This document shows, piece by piece, positions 1 to 7,605 of a stretch of DNA of 13,737 bases. Source of the stretch: an uncultured Clostridia bacterium (GTDB taxonomy: Bacteria > Bacillota > Clostridia > JAAYHZ01). Numbering within the stretch: position 1 is the first letter of the stretch; the number at the start of each line of letters is the position of its first letter. Made by a program: the position numbers and the translations under genes. The notes beneath the pieces were generated by a model that saw only the letters and a list, made by a program, of their open reading frames with translations, had not been told where the DNA came from and searched no databases. The DNA is taken from positions 1 through 13,737 of the forward strand of contig CALCRE010000023.1 of the NCBI GenBank assembly GCA_937894465.1, written 5' to 3'.

Positions 1-52
1 GGGTGGAAAATATTGTGAAATGTACTTAAAACAAGCAGAGAATTATAGATGA
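1..52 (+). CDS. C-terminal end of an upstream ABC exporter subunit (partial)
   Basis: Read from base 2, the window opens with 16 in-frame codons ending in TGA at 50-52. The peptide, GKYCEMYLKQAENY plus flanking residues, closely resembles the C-terminus of the next gene (DGKYAAMYLAQAEKYQ). This tail is typical of type I ABC exporter ATPase domains. I infer that the window cuts into the last codons of a homologous ABC exporter subunit, and that the two genes form a heterodimeric exporter. Its stop overlaps the ATG at 49 (ATGA), which suggests translational coupling. Too little is visible to say more. Confidence 0.6.
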   Translation, partial: GGKYCEMYLKQAENYR

Positions 53-69
53 CTAAGGGGGAAGATGTT

Positions 70-1902
70 GTGACTGATAAAGAAAAGAATAAGAAGAAGC
101 TGTCCATCGGGACTGCTATAAAAAATAATATATATATATTAAAATTCATGTACCGCCTATCGCCATCCTATTTGACGGTTACCATGATCAGTAAGATATT
201 CTTCTCCTGTGCATATTCGGTGATCAATGTCTATTTTGTGAAGATCATTATTGATATGGTTTCTGCAAAGAAAGAGTTCAGGCAAATTCTTACCTTTTTC
301 ATCATCCAAGCAATTGTCTATATTGTACTTATGTTGTTGAACAATGGGCATTATATGTATAATACCGTGAAATCCAATGAAGTAAGAGGGAAATTACAAA
401 GGGTTTTGTTTGGTAAGGCACTAGAGACCGATTTGATCTACTATGACAATCCCGAATTTTATAACGAATATGTGAAAGCCGGTGAGCAGGCTGATACGAA
501 TGTTATGCAATGTATGGAAACCACTGCAACGGCGTTATCCAATATAATCAGTATGTTGTTAATAGGTGGAATCATTATTTCCGTTGACCCTGTCATTGCA
601 CTGTTTCCTCTTTTGTCTTTTATCATATCCATTGTTATTCAAGTGGTTATTAATAAAATACTGTACAAATATGATATGGAAAAATCCGTTGTCAACAGAA
701 AAGGCATGTACTCGAAAAGAGTGTTTTATCAGGCCGAGTATGCCAAAGAGCTGAAAATGACCAATGTGTCCGCACCCCTTAAGTCACAATTCGAAAGCAC
801 CATAAAAGAGCTTCGGGATTTGGCGGATCAATATGGATTTAAGCTGGCATCTTTATACCTGCTTTACTGGATCTTCTCTTATACATTCTTCTCGTTCTTT
901 TGTACACCGATTTATTTGGCATGGGGAGTGTTGGTAGCCAAGACCATCTCCATCGGTGATATGGCATCCATGACCAATGCATCCAACAGTGTAAGAAGAA
1001 ACTTGCTGACCTTGAACCAGACTTTTGCAAAAATACATACCATGGGTCTATACAGTCAAAACTTTAAAGCGTTTATCGAGAATGAAAGTGAAATTGAGAA
1101 CCGAAACAGTAGTTTTGCTTTGCCTGACAAACCCGGAAAGTTGAATATTAAACATTTGTGCTTTCGATATGCCCCGGAGAGTGAATTTGTTCTCCATGAT
1201 ATCAATATCGAAATAGAAGCAGGTGAGAAGATTGCCATTGTAGGGTATAACGGAGCGGGGAAATCCACATTGATCAAGTTGATTCTGAACCTGTATAGAC
1301 CGGATTCCGGAAGCATTTTGTATAACGGAATCGATATAGCGGAATACAACACTGAAAACTACAGGCAACAGTTTGCCGTCATATTCCAAGATTATCAGAT
1401 GTTTGCGGCCACGGTGAAAGAAAACGTGGTGATGGGCTATGTGGATGCGAAGGATGAAGCGGTATATGAAAGCCTCCAAAACAGCGGATTAAGAAAAAGG
1501 ATTGAGCATTTGCCCAATCGTATTGAAAATCAGATTTACAAGGAGTTTGATGTTGAAGGTACGGTGTTATCCGGAGGAGAATCACAAAAGCTTGCTATGG
1601 CAAGAATATTTTATTCCAAGGCTCCTTTGATTATTATGGATGAGCCTTCGAGCGCTCTAGACCCCATTGCAGAATATGAAGTGAATAAAAATATCTTTGA
1701 GCATGCTGTAGATAAAACGGTCATATTTATTTCCCACAGATTATCCACGACACGGTTTGTCGATAAAATCTATATGTTCGACTCCGGAATTGTCATAGAA
1801 GAAGGTTCCCATGAAGAATTGATGGACTTAGACGGCAAGTATGCAGCAATGTATCTAGCACAAGCAGAAAAGTACCAACTGTCCGAAACAGCAATATCAT
1901 AG
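70..1902 (+). CDS. ABC exporter subunit, fused membrane and ATPase domains
   Basis: This is a type I ABC exporter half-transporter that uses ATP to move an unknown substrate across the membrane. The N-terminal part (about residues 20-300) holds several hydrophobic membrane segments, and the C-terminal 250 residues are the nucleotide-binding domain. Visible motifs, numbered from the GTG at 70, are Walker A GYNGAGKST (392-400), Q-loop glutamine 440, signature LSGGE (500-504), Walker B IIMDEP with D524/E525, and switch histidine 556. The 610-residue length is usual for the family. I chose GTG at 70 because AAGGGGG (55-61) lies 8 bases upstream. An in-frame ATG at 49, overlapping the previous stop, would add seven residues and has a weaker site. 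With the preceding partial gene it probably forms a heterodimer. Nothing nearby identifies the cargo; peptide or lipid export are both possible. Confidence 0.93.
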   Translation: MTDKEKNKKKLSIGTAIKNNIYILKFMYRLSPSYLTVTMISKIFFSCAYSVINVYFVKIIIDMVSAKKEFRQILTFFIIQAIVYIVLMLLNNGHYMYNTVKSNEVRGKLQRVLFGKALETDLIYYDNPEFYNEYVKAGEQADTNVMQCMETTATALSNIISMLLIGGIIISVDPVIALFPLLSFIISIVIQVVINKILYKYDMEKSVVNRKGMYSKRVFYQAEYAKELKMTNVSAPLKSQFESTIKELRDLADQYGFKLASLYLLYWIFSYTFFSFFCTPIYLAWGVLVAKTISIGDMASMTNASNSVRRNLLTLNQTFAKIHTMGLYSQNFKAFIENESEIENRNSSFALPDKPGKLNIKHLCFRYAPESEFVLHDINIEIEAGEKIAIVGYNGAGKSTLIKLILNLYRPDSGSILYNGIDIAEYNTENYRQQFAVIFQDYQMFAATVKENVVMGYVDAKDEAVYESLQNSGLRKRIEHLPNRIENQIYKEFDVEGTVLSGGESQKLAMARIFYSKAPLIIMDEPSSALDPIAEYEVNKNIFEHAVDKTVIFISHRLSTTRFVDKIYMFDSGIVIEEGSHEELMDLDGKYAAMYLAQAEKYQLSETAIS

Positions 1903-1932
1903 CAATGCAGAAGTAGTTATCTTGATTTCTTT

Positions 1933-2130
1933 CTACAAGCTCTCGTCGGCTTCTCTTGATAACTCCTTCTCCAAAGCTGCGATTTCAAATGGGATTTTTC
2001 CCTCACGAACAACTGCTCTTGCAAAAGCATTGATTACATCTGAAGGATTTATTCCGATGTTAGCGCAAACAGCTTCGAACTGTCTTTTAAGATTTTCATC
2101 TATCTGAACATTAAACGTGATTTGTGCCAT
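1933..2130 (-). CDS. RelB/DinJ-family antitoxin, no adjacent toxin
   Basis: This 65-residue protein begins MAQITFNVQIDENLKRQFE, the ribbon-helix-helix start typical of RelB/DinJ antitoxins. It continues with the family pattern: a glycine-containing turn (NIGINPSDVINAF) and an RxGKIPFEI segment. Such proteins normally bind their own operator through the N-terminal strand and neutralise a RelE/YafQ-type mRNA interferase through the C-terminus. An AGAGGAG ribosome binding site and a strong promoter precede it. Only about 30 bases separate its stop from the convergent ABC exporter gene, and no toxin reading frame follows or precedes it. It is therefore an orphan: either the toxin was lost, or the protein works in trans or as a plain regulator. 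Confidence 0.85.
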   Translation of the reverse strand: MAQITFNVQIDENLKRQFEAVCANIGINPSDVINAFARAVVREGKIPFEIAALEKELSREADESL

Positions 2131-2154
2131 TTAAATCAACTCCTCTTAATGATT

Positions 2155-2183
2155 AGTATAACCTATTTGGTATATAGTGCCAA
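2155..2183 (-). promoter_or_regulatory. Sigma-A promoter of the antitoxin gene
   Basis: On the minus strand, TTGGCA (2178-2183) is followed by a 17-base spacer and TATACT (2155-2160). Each box matches the sigma-A consensus at five of six positions. The start codon at 2130 lies about 25 bases past the -10 box, with an AGAGGAG site between them. Confidence 0.65.
2167..2183. promoter_or_regulatory. Candidate operator, imperfect palindrome over the antitoxin promoter
   Basis: TTGGTATATAGTGCCAA has six-base arms (TTGGTA/TGCCAA, one mismatch) and covers the -35 box and spacer of the antitoxin promoter. Antitoxins of this family usually repress themselves through such sites. The half site TTGGTA also resembles that of hexuronate GntR regulators (TTGGTATACCAA), which would fit the adjacent lyase operon. 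Neither assignment is proven. Confidence 0.3.
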
Positions 2184-2249
2184 CGAAAAGATACTTTTTG
2201 GCAAGGGTGTACTTGACAGATTGTCTATTCTCCAAAACATAGCTAATCA

Positions 2250-2278
2250 ATGACAAACATAATTGTTCCATGTATAAT
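2250..2278 (+). promoter_or_regulatory. Sigma-A promoter of the lyase-reductase operon
   Basis: ATGACA (2250-2255), a 17-base spacer and a perfect TATAAT (2273-2278) form a strong promoter. Transcription would begin near 2285, leaving a leader of about 40 bases before the lyase start at 2327. An ATG at 2270 lies inside this promoter, so it cannot be the start used by this transcript. Confidence 0.75.
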
Positions 2279-2326
2279 AAATTTATGGCCATGTATGGTT
2301 CACACACTGGAAGTGAGGTGTTTTTT

Positions 2327-5300
2327 ATGGTAAGGGGCAACTATTTTAACCCGAAGACAGTGGGATGCATCAGAAACAATATCGAAAGATATGATTGGGG
2401 CAAAGCCATTGCAAAGGAAGCGATTGACAAGGCTAATATTCTTGTTGGCTACGGAAAGTCTTATTGGTGGACATTGCCGACACCGAATGATTTGGCAAGA
2501 TCTGCCACACCGGGACATATCAACAGCGGATGCCCGGTTTGTGGAGATGAAAACTTTTTAAAACACAGCAATAGGGGCTGGATCAATCATATTGTCGGAA
2601 ACCAATGGAAAGTACAATGTAAAAATTGTAATAACATATTTCCTTCGAATGACTTCAAAAGCTATTATCAGAGCGGTTTGGATCAAAGGGGAATTTTTCA
2701 AAGGAATTTAGCTGATCCGGCTTACTTGGTCAATACCATGTATCCGGATAAGGATCCGAACTATTTTGTGGATGACGGATATGGTTATGTGGACGAAACC
2801 GGCAATCGCTGGTCCTTCATTGCCTACTATAACCATTACGGATTGTGGGCGAACTGGGATGATGACGGAATTGACGGAGGCCTGATCTTAAGCGGAGCGA
2901 AAAAATTGTCCGAAGCTTATGTGTATGCCGGTGATATCATCTATGCCCAATATTGTTTGTTGCTGCTTTACAAAGTAGCTTTGATCTATCCGGAAATGGA
3001 CTTGAATGTATACATGCGCTTGCCCGGAAGACCTTATCGAAACACAGACGGATTTTCACTCCAAGGGAAGGCCACGGGAAGAATATGCGAATCCATTCTA
3101 GCCAGAAATCTATGTATGGCAGCCGATGCAGTGATGCCTGTCTTGAGAACCCATAAGGAAGCGGTTGAAAGCTTCTTTAAAGAATTTGCCCTGGTAAGCA
3201 CACAGGAAATTGAAGAAACCATTGTGGATGGATTTTTAAGGCAAGTATTCATCGGTGTTCAAAATGGTAGTATCGGTGGAAATGAAGGTATGTATCAAAG
3301 CGCACTGGCTATTGCCGCTGTCTGTATGGGTGAATGTGAAGAGTCAAAAAAGTGGCTGGATTGGTTGTTTGCCGACGGAGAATTGGTTGTAACCCGGGAT
3401 CCGGTTCGAGTACGGATTGAGCATAAAACCGGTGGAAATCTGTTTAGTATTTTGCATAATAAAGTTAATGGAGATGGCTTTGGTAATGAATGCTCTCCGA
3501 CCTACAACCGGATTTGGTTGGTGGAGCTTTCTAGAATCGCTGATATTCTATCGAAATATCCCGGTATGGAAGGGTCGGAATATGATCTGAATGAACATCC
3601 TAAAATGAAGAAAATGTATCGGAGCTATCCCGCCATTATCATGGATCAAGACTATATACCCAAAAATGGAGACACCGGAAAGACCGGTAACCCCATGAAA
3701 GTATTCACAGAAGGCTTTGCACAAAAGATATTGCTAAATGGATATAAAGCCACGGGAGATAAAAGCATCCTGAAATACTACAACATTTGTTATCCTGAAT
3801 CAAAATCAGGGCAATTTGGATTTTTGGAATTGGAGGATCCTCAAGGGACGGCTGACCTTTTACAGAGAGTATATTATGAAGAACTTTTAAATGATAAATC
3901 TCATAACCAGACTGATTACGGAGATGCATTCCTAAGACAAAGTGTTCCTGCCGGGTGTAATATTCATATGTATTATGGAAGGACAAAAGGCCATGGGCAT
4001 ATGGATAAAATGAATTTTGAGATTATTGCAAACAAGCTCAACTGCACACCGGATCTAGGATATCCGGAGCATGCCGAACAATTTCCGAAACGGTATGAAT
4101 GGACCTCTCATACCATCAGCCATAATACAGTCACGGTGAATGAATCGGCTCAGAATCAAACGGAATGTGCAGGAAACCCGTTAGGGTTTGAGGATGACGA
4201 AATTGTGAAATACATCGAGGTGGATGACCCGTCTGTTTATGATCAAACCGATGTATATCATCGTGCTGTTTGTATGATCGAAACTTCCTCCGGCAAAGCC
4301 TATTTTGTCGATTTGTTCAGGGTTTCGGGAGGAGATACACATGAGATATCTTTTCATGGTGGGGAAGGAACAGTAGATATTAATGGGGTGGACTTAGTAT
4401 CACAGAGCAAGGGAACATTACAAGGAGAAGATGTTGCATTCGGTGAACGTAAGGAACGAAAGTCGGTGATGTTTGACTATGCATTAGGCAGAGGAAACGG
4501 ATATCATTATCTGTATGATGTTCAAAAGTCTGAAAACACCGTTGACCACACCGAGTTGACTTATCGGTTAACAGATACATGGTCTCAAAGAGTAGGTTTG
4601 AAAGGGCAACCCTATCTTAAAGCGATCTTTTTAACTGAAACACACAGAACGGTTATTGCTAAAGGGGAACCCCCGGTGAATAAGATCGGAAATCCTCCCT
4701 ACTTGTATTATTACTTGGGAAAAAGAAAGGGGAGCAATCTGAAAAGTAACTTCGTTTCTGTTTATGAACCATATATAGATCAAAGTGATATTCAATCTGT
4801 GGAAAAGGTTCCTTTTTTGGGGATGGAAGACGAGTTTGTTGCTGTTTGTGTCAAGGTTTTATTAACAGATGGGACAACGGATTATCTCTTCCATTCAACG
4901 GATGATAACATGGAGTTAAGAACAAGCAACGGATTGGCATTCAAAGGAAGATTAGGATTTGTACGTTTTAAAGGAGACAAGGTGCTTCACGCATTCATGT
5001 CCAATGCAGTGCATATTAAGGTGAATCAGCATGTGATCTTGAATTCTAAAACACCTTGTATCAAAGGGCAAGTAACAGATCTTCAGAGATTATCTGATCC
5101 AATGAATTTTATTGAACTGCAACTAAATGAGGACAATATGCAGAAATCTGTGGAGTCTCTCAAAGGTAAGTATATTTATATAGACGGGGATCAACCCGGC
5201 AATGCTTGTTTTGAGATACGTGACATTAAGCCGGTAGCAAACGGTAGTTTCAGAATCATGATTGATGAGACGCCTATAAGAGGATACAAAAACGGAATCA

Positions 5301-5401
5301 ATCGAAAAGATGGTTTTATTTATCGTTTCAATGAGGGTGCGGCATTTTCGATACCCCTCAGTAATTCTTTTGATTCCACTTTTGAAGGGAGTTTAACATG
5401 A
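2327..5401 (+). CDS. Heparinase II/III-like polysaccharide lyase, probably cytoplasmic
   Basis: This 1024-residue protein is probably a polysaccharide lyase that cleaves uronic-acid-containing glycans by beta-elimination. Residues are numbered from the ATG at 2327. An N-terminal cluster CPVC (69-72) and CKNC (98-101) looks like a metal site. A long helical region follows (about 130-480), as in the alpha/alpha toroid of this superfamily. The heparinase II/III-like beta-sandwich region contains HGHMD (556-560) and SHNTVTV (598-604), where catalytic histidines are expected. No signal peptide is visible. I chose ATG 2327 because GTGAGGTG (2313-2320) lies six bases before it; the in-frame ATG at 2270 falls in the promoter. 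The stop overlaps the next start. A sulfatase and uronate genes 4 kb downstream suggest a sulfated substrate. The exact lyase family and substrate are not determinable here; a hydrolase-like or inactive relative cannot be excluded. Confidence 0.8.
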   Translation: MVRGNYFNPKTVGCIRNNIERYDWGKAIAKEAIDKANILVGYGKSYWWTLPTPNDLARSATPGHINSGCPVCGDENFLKHSNRGWINHIVGNQWKVQCKNCNNIFPSNDFKSYYQSGLDQRGIFQRNLADPAYLVNTMYPDKDPNYFVDDGYGYVDETGNRWSFIAYYNHYGLWANWDDDGIDGGLILSGAKKLSEAYVYAGDIIYAQYCLLLLYKVALIYPEMDLNVYMRLPGRPYRNTDGFSLQGKATGRICESILARNLCMAADAVMPVLRTHKEAVESFFKEFALVSTQEIEETIVDGFLRQVFIGVQNGSIGGNEGMYQSALAIAAVCMGECEESKKWLDWLFADGELVVTRDPVRVRIEHKTGGNLFSILHNKVNGDGFGNECSPTYNRIWLVELSRIADILSKYPGMEGSEYDLNEHPKMKKMYRSYPAIIMDQDYIPKNGDTGKTGNPMKVFTEGFAQKILLNGYKATGDKSILKYYNICYPESKSGQFGFLELEDPQGTADLLQRVYYEELLNDKSHNQTDYGDAFLRQSVPAGCNIHMYYGRTKGHGHMDKMNFEIIANKLNCTPDLGYPEHAEQFPKRYEWTSHTISHNTVTVNESAQNQTECAGNPLGFEDDEIVKYIEVDDPSVYDQTDVYHRAVCMIETSSGKAYFVDLFRVSGGDTHEISFHGGEGTVDINGVDLVSQSKGTLQGEDVAFGERKERKSVMFDYALGRGNGYHYLYDVQKSENTVDHTELTYRLTDTWSQRVGLKGQPYLKAIFLTETHRTVIAKGEPPVNKIGNPPYLYYYLGKRKGSNLKSNFVSVYEPYIDQSDIQSVEKVPFLGMEDEFVAVCVKVLLTDGTTDYLFHSTDDNMELRTSNGLAFKGRLGFVRFKGDKVLHAFMSNAVHIKVNQHVILNSKTPCIKGQVTDLQRLSDPMNFIELQLNEDNMQKSVESLKGKYIYIDGDQPGNACFEIRDIKPVANGSFRIMIDETPIRGYKNGINRKDGFIYRFNEGAAFSIPLSNSFDSTFEGSLT

Positions 5402-7047
5402 GAATATTGATCATCGGTGCTGTCGCAGCAGGAACTTCTGCCGCGGCAAAAGCAAGAAGAAACAATGAGGAAGCCGATATTATCGTCTATGAAAAGGATT
5501 ATGATATATCTTACTCGGGATGCGGTATGCCTTATTATATCGGAGGTGATATCCAAGACCGTAAAACATTAACACCTCGTGATCCGAAGTATTTTAAAGA
5601 TAGGTACAATGTTGATGTATTGATCAGGCATGAGGTTCTTTCGATTGATCCTGTCAAAAATGTTTTGCATGTTAAAAATCTTGAGACCAATGAGCTTTTT
5701 CTTGATAGGTATGACAAGTTGGTGATCTCCACCGGTGCAAGAGCGGTGATTCCACCCATAAAAGGAGTGGACAAAGATCATGTTTTCACTTTCCGCACCA
5801 TACAGGACATGAATAAAATCATTACTCACATCCATGAAAAGAAACCGAAAAATGTCGTTGTTGTAGGGTCGGGCTATGTTGGACTTGAAGCCTGTGAGAA
5901 CTTTGTAAAGATCGGGCTGAATGTAACATTGGTTGAAAGATTACCTCAAGTCACCTCCGGGCTAGATGATGACATGGCTGTTCATGTGCAAAAACACTTA
6001 GAAGAAAAGAATGTGAAGGTACTCACCGGTCAAAGCGTTGAAATGATTGAAGATGAATATGTTTTATTGTCTAAAGGGGAGAAGGTGCCGGCTGACATGG
6101 TTTTGTTAGCTGTTGGTGTTACACCAAACACCGAGCTTGCCAAATCCGCCGGTGTGGAGTTGGGGGCATCCGGCGCCATTCAAGTAAACAGCAGGATGGA
6201 AACAAATATAAAGGACATATATGCATGTGGAGATTGTATTGAACAAATGCATTTGGTAACCCAAATGCCGGTTTACAGACCGTTAGGCTCAACAGCTAAT
6301 AAAACAGGGAGAATTGCCGGAGATTGTATCACAGGAGGCTCCCTTGAATTTAGAGGAATACTAGGAACCGGTATTGTCAGGGTATTTGATTTGACTGTTG
6401 CACAAACCGGGTTGTCTGAAAGGGAAGCAAAAGCTCTAGGATATGACATAGCAGTTATCCACAACATCAAGCATGATAAGCCGGAGTATATGGGCGGTGG
6501 GGAAATGATCATAAAAGGTGTCGCAGACAAAAAGACAGGCCGACTTTTTGGTGTTCAAATCGTAGGACCTTCCGGTGTGGACAAAAGAATTGATGTGTTT
6601 GTCACGGCTATTACCTACAAGGCGAATGTAGAAGATTTGTTTCACTTGGACTTGGCTTATTCTCCGCCTTACTCGACCGCTAAAGACCCGGTGATGTACA
6701 CCGGTATGATATTGGATAATGTCATTTCCAAGGGAAGACCGGTGATCACGGCAAAGGAATTGGATCAATTGACCCACTCCGGTCAAAAACATACAGTGAT
6801 TGATACCAGGGTTTCTGAACAATATGAAAAAGGTCATGTTGAAGAAGCTGAAAATATACCCCATGAGAAGATACGGGAGGCCACTGAAAAACTTGATAAG
6901 AATGATGTTGTGGTAACCTATTGTAACAAAGGCACCACGGGAAATGCAGTACAAAACATACTGTTCCAAAAAGGATTTGAAAAGGTATTCAACTTGTCTG
7001 GGGGATATAAGCAATACAGTGCAGAACACTGTAAAAAAGATAAATAA
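5398..7047 (+). CDS. CoA-disulfide (persulfide/polysulfide) reductase with rhodanese domain
   Basis: This flavoprotein of the pyridine nucleotide-disulfide oxidoreductase family reduces CoA disulfide, CoA persulfide or polysulfide with NAD(P)H. The FAD-binding start is IIGAVAAGTSAAAKAR (5-20), with the single active-site cysteine C42 in SGCGMPYY. The NAD(P)-binding segment VVVVGSGYVGLEA sits near residues 153-165. A dimerisation domain with AYSPPYSTAKDP (about 420-431) follows. The last 95 residues are a rhodanese domain with active-site C509 in YCNKGTTG. Both cysteines match the CoADR-RHD layout known from Bacillus. The ATG overlaps the lyase stop (ATGA), with AAGGGAG (5385-5391) inside the lyase gene, so the two are translationally coupled. 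A role in disposing of reduced or sulfane sulfur while a sulfated glycan is used is inference; general thiol redox control is the alternative. Confidence 0.92.
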   Translation: MRILIIGAVAAGTSAAAKARRNNEEADIIVYEKDYDISYSGCGMPYYIGGDIQDRKTLTPRDPKYFKDRYNVDVLIRHEVLSIDPVKNVLHVKNLETNELFLDRYDKLVISTGARAVIPPIKGVDKDHVFTFRTIQDMNKIITHIHEKKPKNVVVVGSGYVGLEACENFVKIGLNVTLVERLPQVTSGLDDDMAVHVQKHLEEKNVKVLTGQSVEMIEDEYVLLSKGEKVPADMVLLAVGVTPNTELAKSAGVELGASGAIQVNSRMETNIKDIYACGDCIEQMHLVTQMPVYRPLGSTANKTGRIAGDCITGGSLEFRGILGTGIVRVFDLTVAQTGLSEREAKALGYDIAVIHNIKHDKPEYMGGGEMIIKGVADKKTGRLFGVQIVGPSGVDKRIDVFVTAITYKANVEDLFHLDLAYSPPYSTAKDPVMYTGMILDNVISKGRPVITAKELDQLTHSGQKHTVIDTRVSEQYEKGHVEEAENIPHEKIREATEKLDKNDVVVTYCNKGTTGNAVQNILFQKGFEKVFNLSGGYKQYSAEHCKKDK

Positions 7048-7117
7048 GTTTATCTAAAAAGCGGATCTTTTAACATAGGTTACAAGCAAAAGATATGTAT
7101 CCCGTATAATGCTTACA

Positions 7118-7242
7118 TTTGCCTCTAACTGCCTTTAGATTCATCCTCGTAAAGGACACTTTTATCCTTTGCTAACGATTGGCAACTACTAGCCTCTATA
7201 CCGGACTTTCACGGCTTAAGTTACGCACCATGCGTGGCGCAC
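7118..7242 (-). mobile_element. Degraded 5' end of a group II intron
   Basis: Read on the minus strand from 7242, the sequence begins GTGCGCC and continues GCATGGTGCGTAACTTAA, GTGAAAGTCCGGTA, then CGTTAGCAAAGG, GTGTCC, GATGAATCTAAAGG and AGAGGCAAA. This order matches the 5' end and domain I of bacterial group II introns such as the Oceanobacillus IIC intron. Weaker resemblance may run on to about 7070. Domain V, the 3' end and the reverse-transcriptase reading frame are absent, so it is a non-functional remnant. It starts seven bases past a terminator-like hairpin, the usual target of IIC introns. Confidence 0.65.
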
Positions 7243-7249
7243 AATATAG

Positions 7250-7277
7250 AAAGCGCAAGATAATCTAGCGCTTTTTT
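7250..7277 (+). terminator. Terminator hairpin between convergent operons
   Basis: AAAGCGC (7250-7256) pairs with GCGCTTT (7268-7274). The inner AGAT/ATCT bases (7258-7266) can extend the stem, and the T run 7272-7277 follows on the plus strand. On the minus strand the hairpin is followed by CTATATT, so it may also end the rpn transcript. It would terminate the lyase-reductase operon, although about 200 bases past its last stop. Confidence 0.7.
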
Positions 7278-7302
7278 GCCATTGATTTTTAATTGTCGTT
7301 TG

Positions 7303-7605
7303 TTATTGTAGCCGTAGCTTGCTGACATCCTCCAAAGGTACTCCGGTTTTCTCTGATATGGTCCGGTCATCGAAAACATCCAATAAGTTTTTAGCTATTT
7401 CTATGGACTTTTTCAACTCTCCTTTGGACAAACCTTCTGCCAAACCTTCTGCCAGACCTTCGGCTCTTGATTCTGTAATTCTAGATGCCTCATCATGAAT
7501 GGCTTTTTCCCTTGCTTCATAATATCTTTTTATCTCATCGTAACTCCCCAATTGTTTCAAAATTTCTTCCGCTTTTGCTATAGCCGGTTCTTCTCTTTTC
7601 ACCAT
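7303..7605 (-). CDS. Putative intragenic Rpn small protein (RpnS-like antitoxin)
   Basis: Inside rpn, codon 190 is an ATG whose first base is at 7605. Exactly six bases upstream is AGGAGGTG (7612-7619, minus strand), a full-strength ribosome binding site. Initiation there would make a 100-residue protein starting MVKREEPAIAKAEEILKQLG and ending with the same stop as rpn. It contains three consecutive AEGL repeats (residues 48-59 of the short form). In characterised E. coli Rpn genes, the separately translated C-terminal domain (RpnS) blocks the toxic long form and has a helix with variable numbers of four-residue repeats. Both hallmarks are present. The ribosome site also encodes part of the EEVL peptide, so chance cannot be ruled out. 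The function is inferred, not shown. Confidence 0.55.
   Translation of the reverse strand: MVKREEPAIAKAEEILKQLGSYDEIKRYYEAREKAIHDEASRITESRAEGLAEGLAEGLSKGELKKSIEIAKNLLDVFDDRTISEKTGVPLEDVSKLRLQ

Noticed and set aside
1048..1479. Minus-strand reading frame of 143 codons opposite the ABC exporter
   Set aside because: It is antisense to the conserved ATPase domain and has no recognisable motif.
1916..1962. Inverted repeat GTTATC/GATAAC between the ABC and antitoxin genes as terminator
   Set aside because: The arms are six bases long, 35 bases apart and overlap the antitoxin coding region; no T run follows.
2213..2241. TTGACA at 2213-2218 as a -35 box for the lyase operon
   Set aside because: No acceptable -10 box lies 16-18 bases downstream. 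The ATGACA/TATAAT pair at 2250-2278 is far better.
2270..2326. N-terminal extension of the lyase from ATG 2270
   Set aside because: This ATG lies inside the spacer and -10 box of the operon promoter, has no ribosome site, and the 19 extra residues look unlike the family start. ATG 2327 has GTGAGGTG at the right distance.
6436..7029. Minus-strand reading frame of 197 codons opposite the reductase
   Set aside because: It lies wholly within the reductase gene, which has clear family motifs to the end, and its translation matches nothing recognisable.
7057..7071. AAAAG/CTTTT hairpin right after the reductase stop as terminator
   Set aside because: The five-base stem is almost all A-T pairs and has no T run after it. 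The 7250-7277 hairpin is much stronger.
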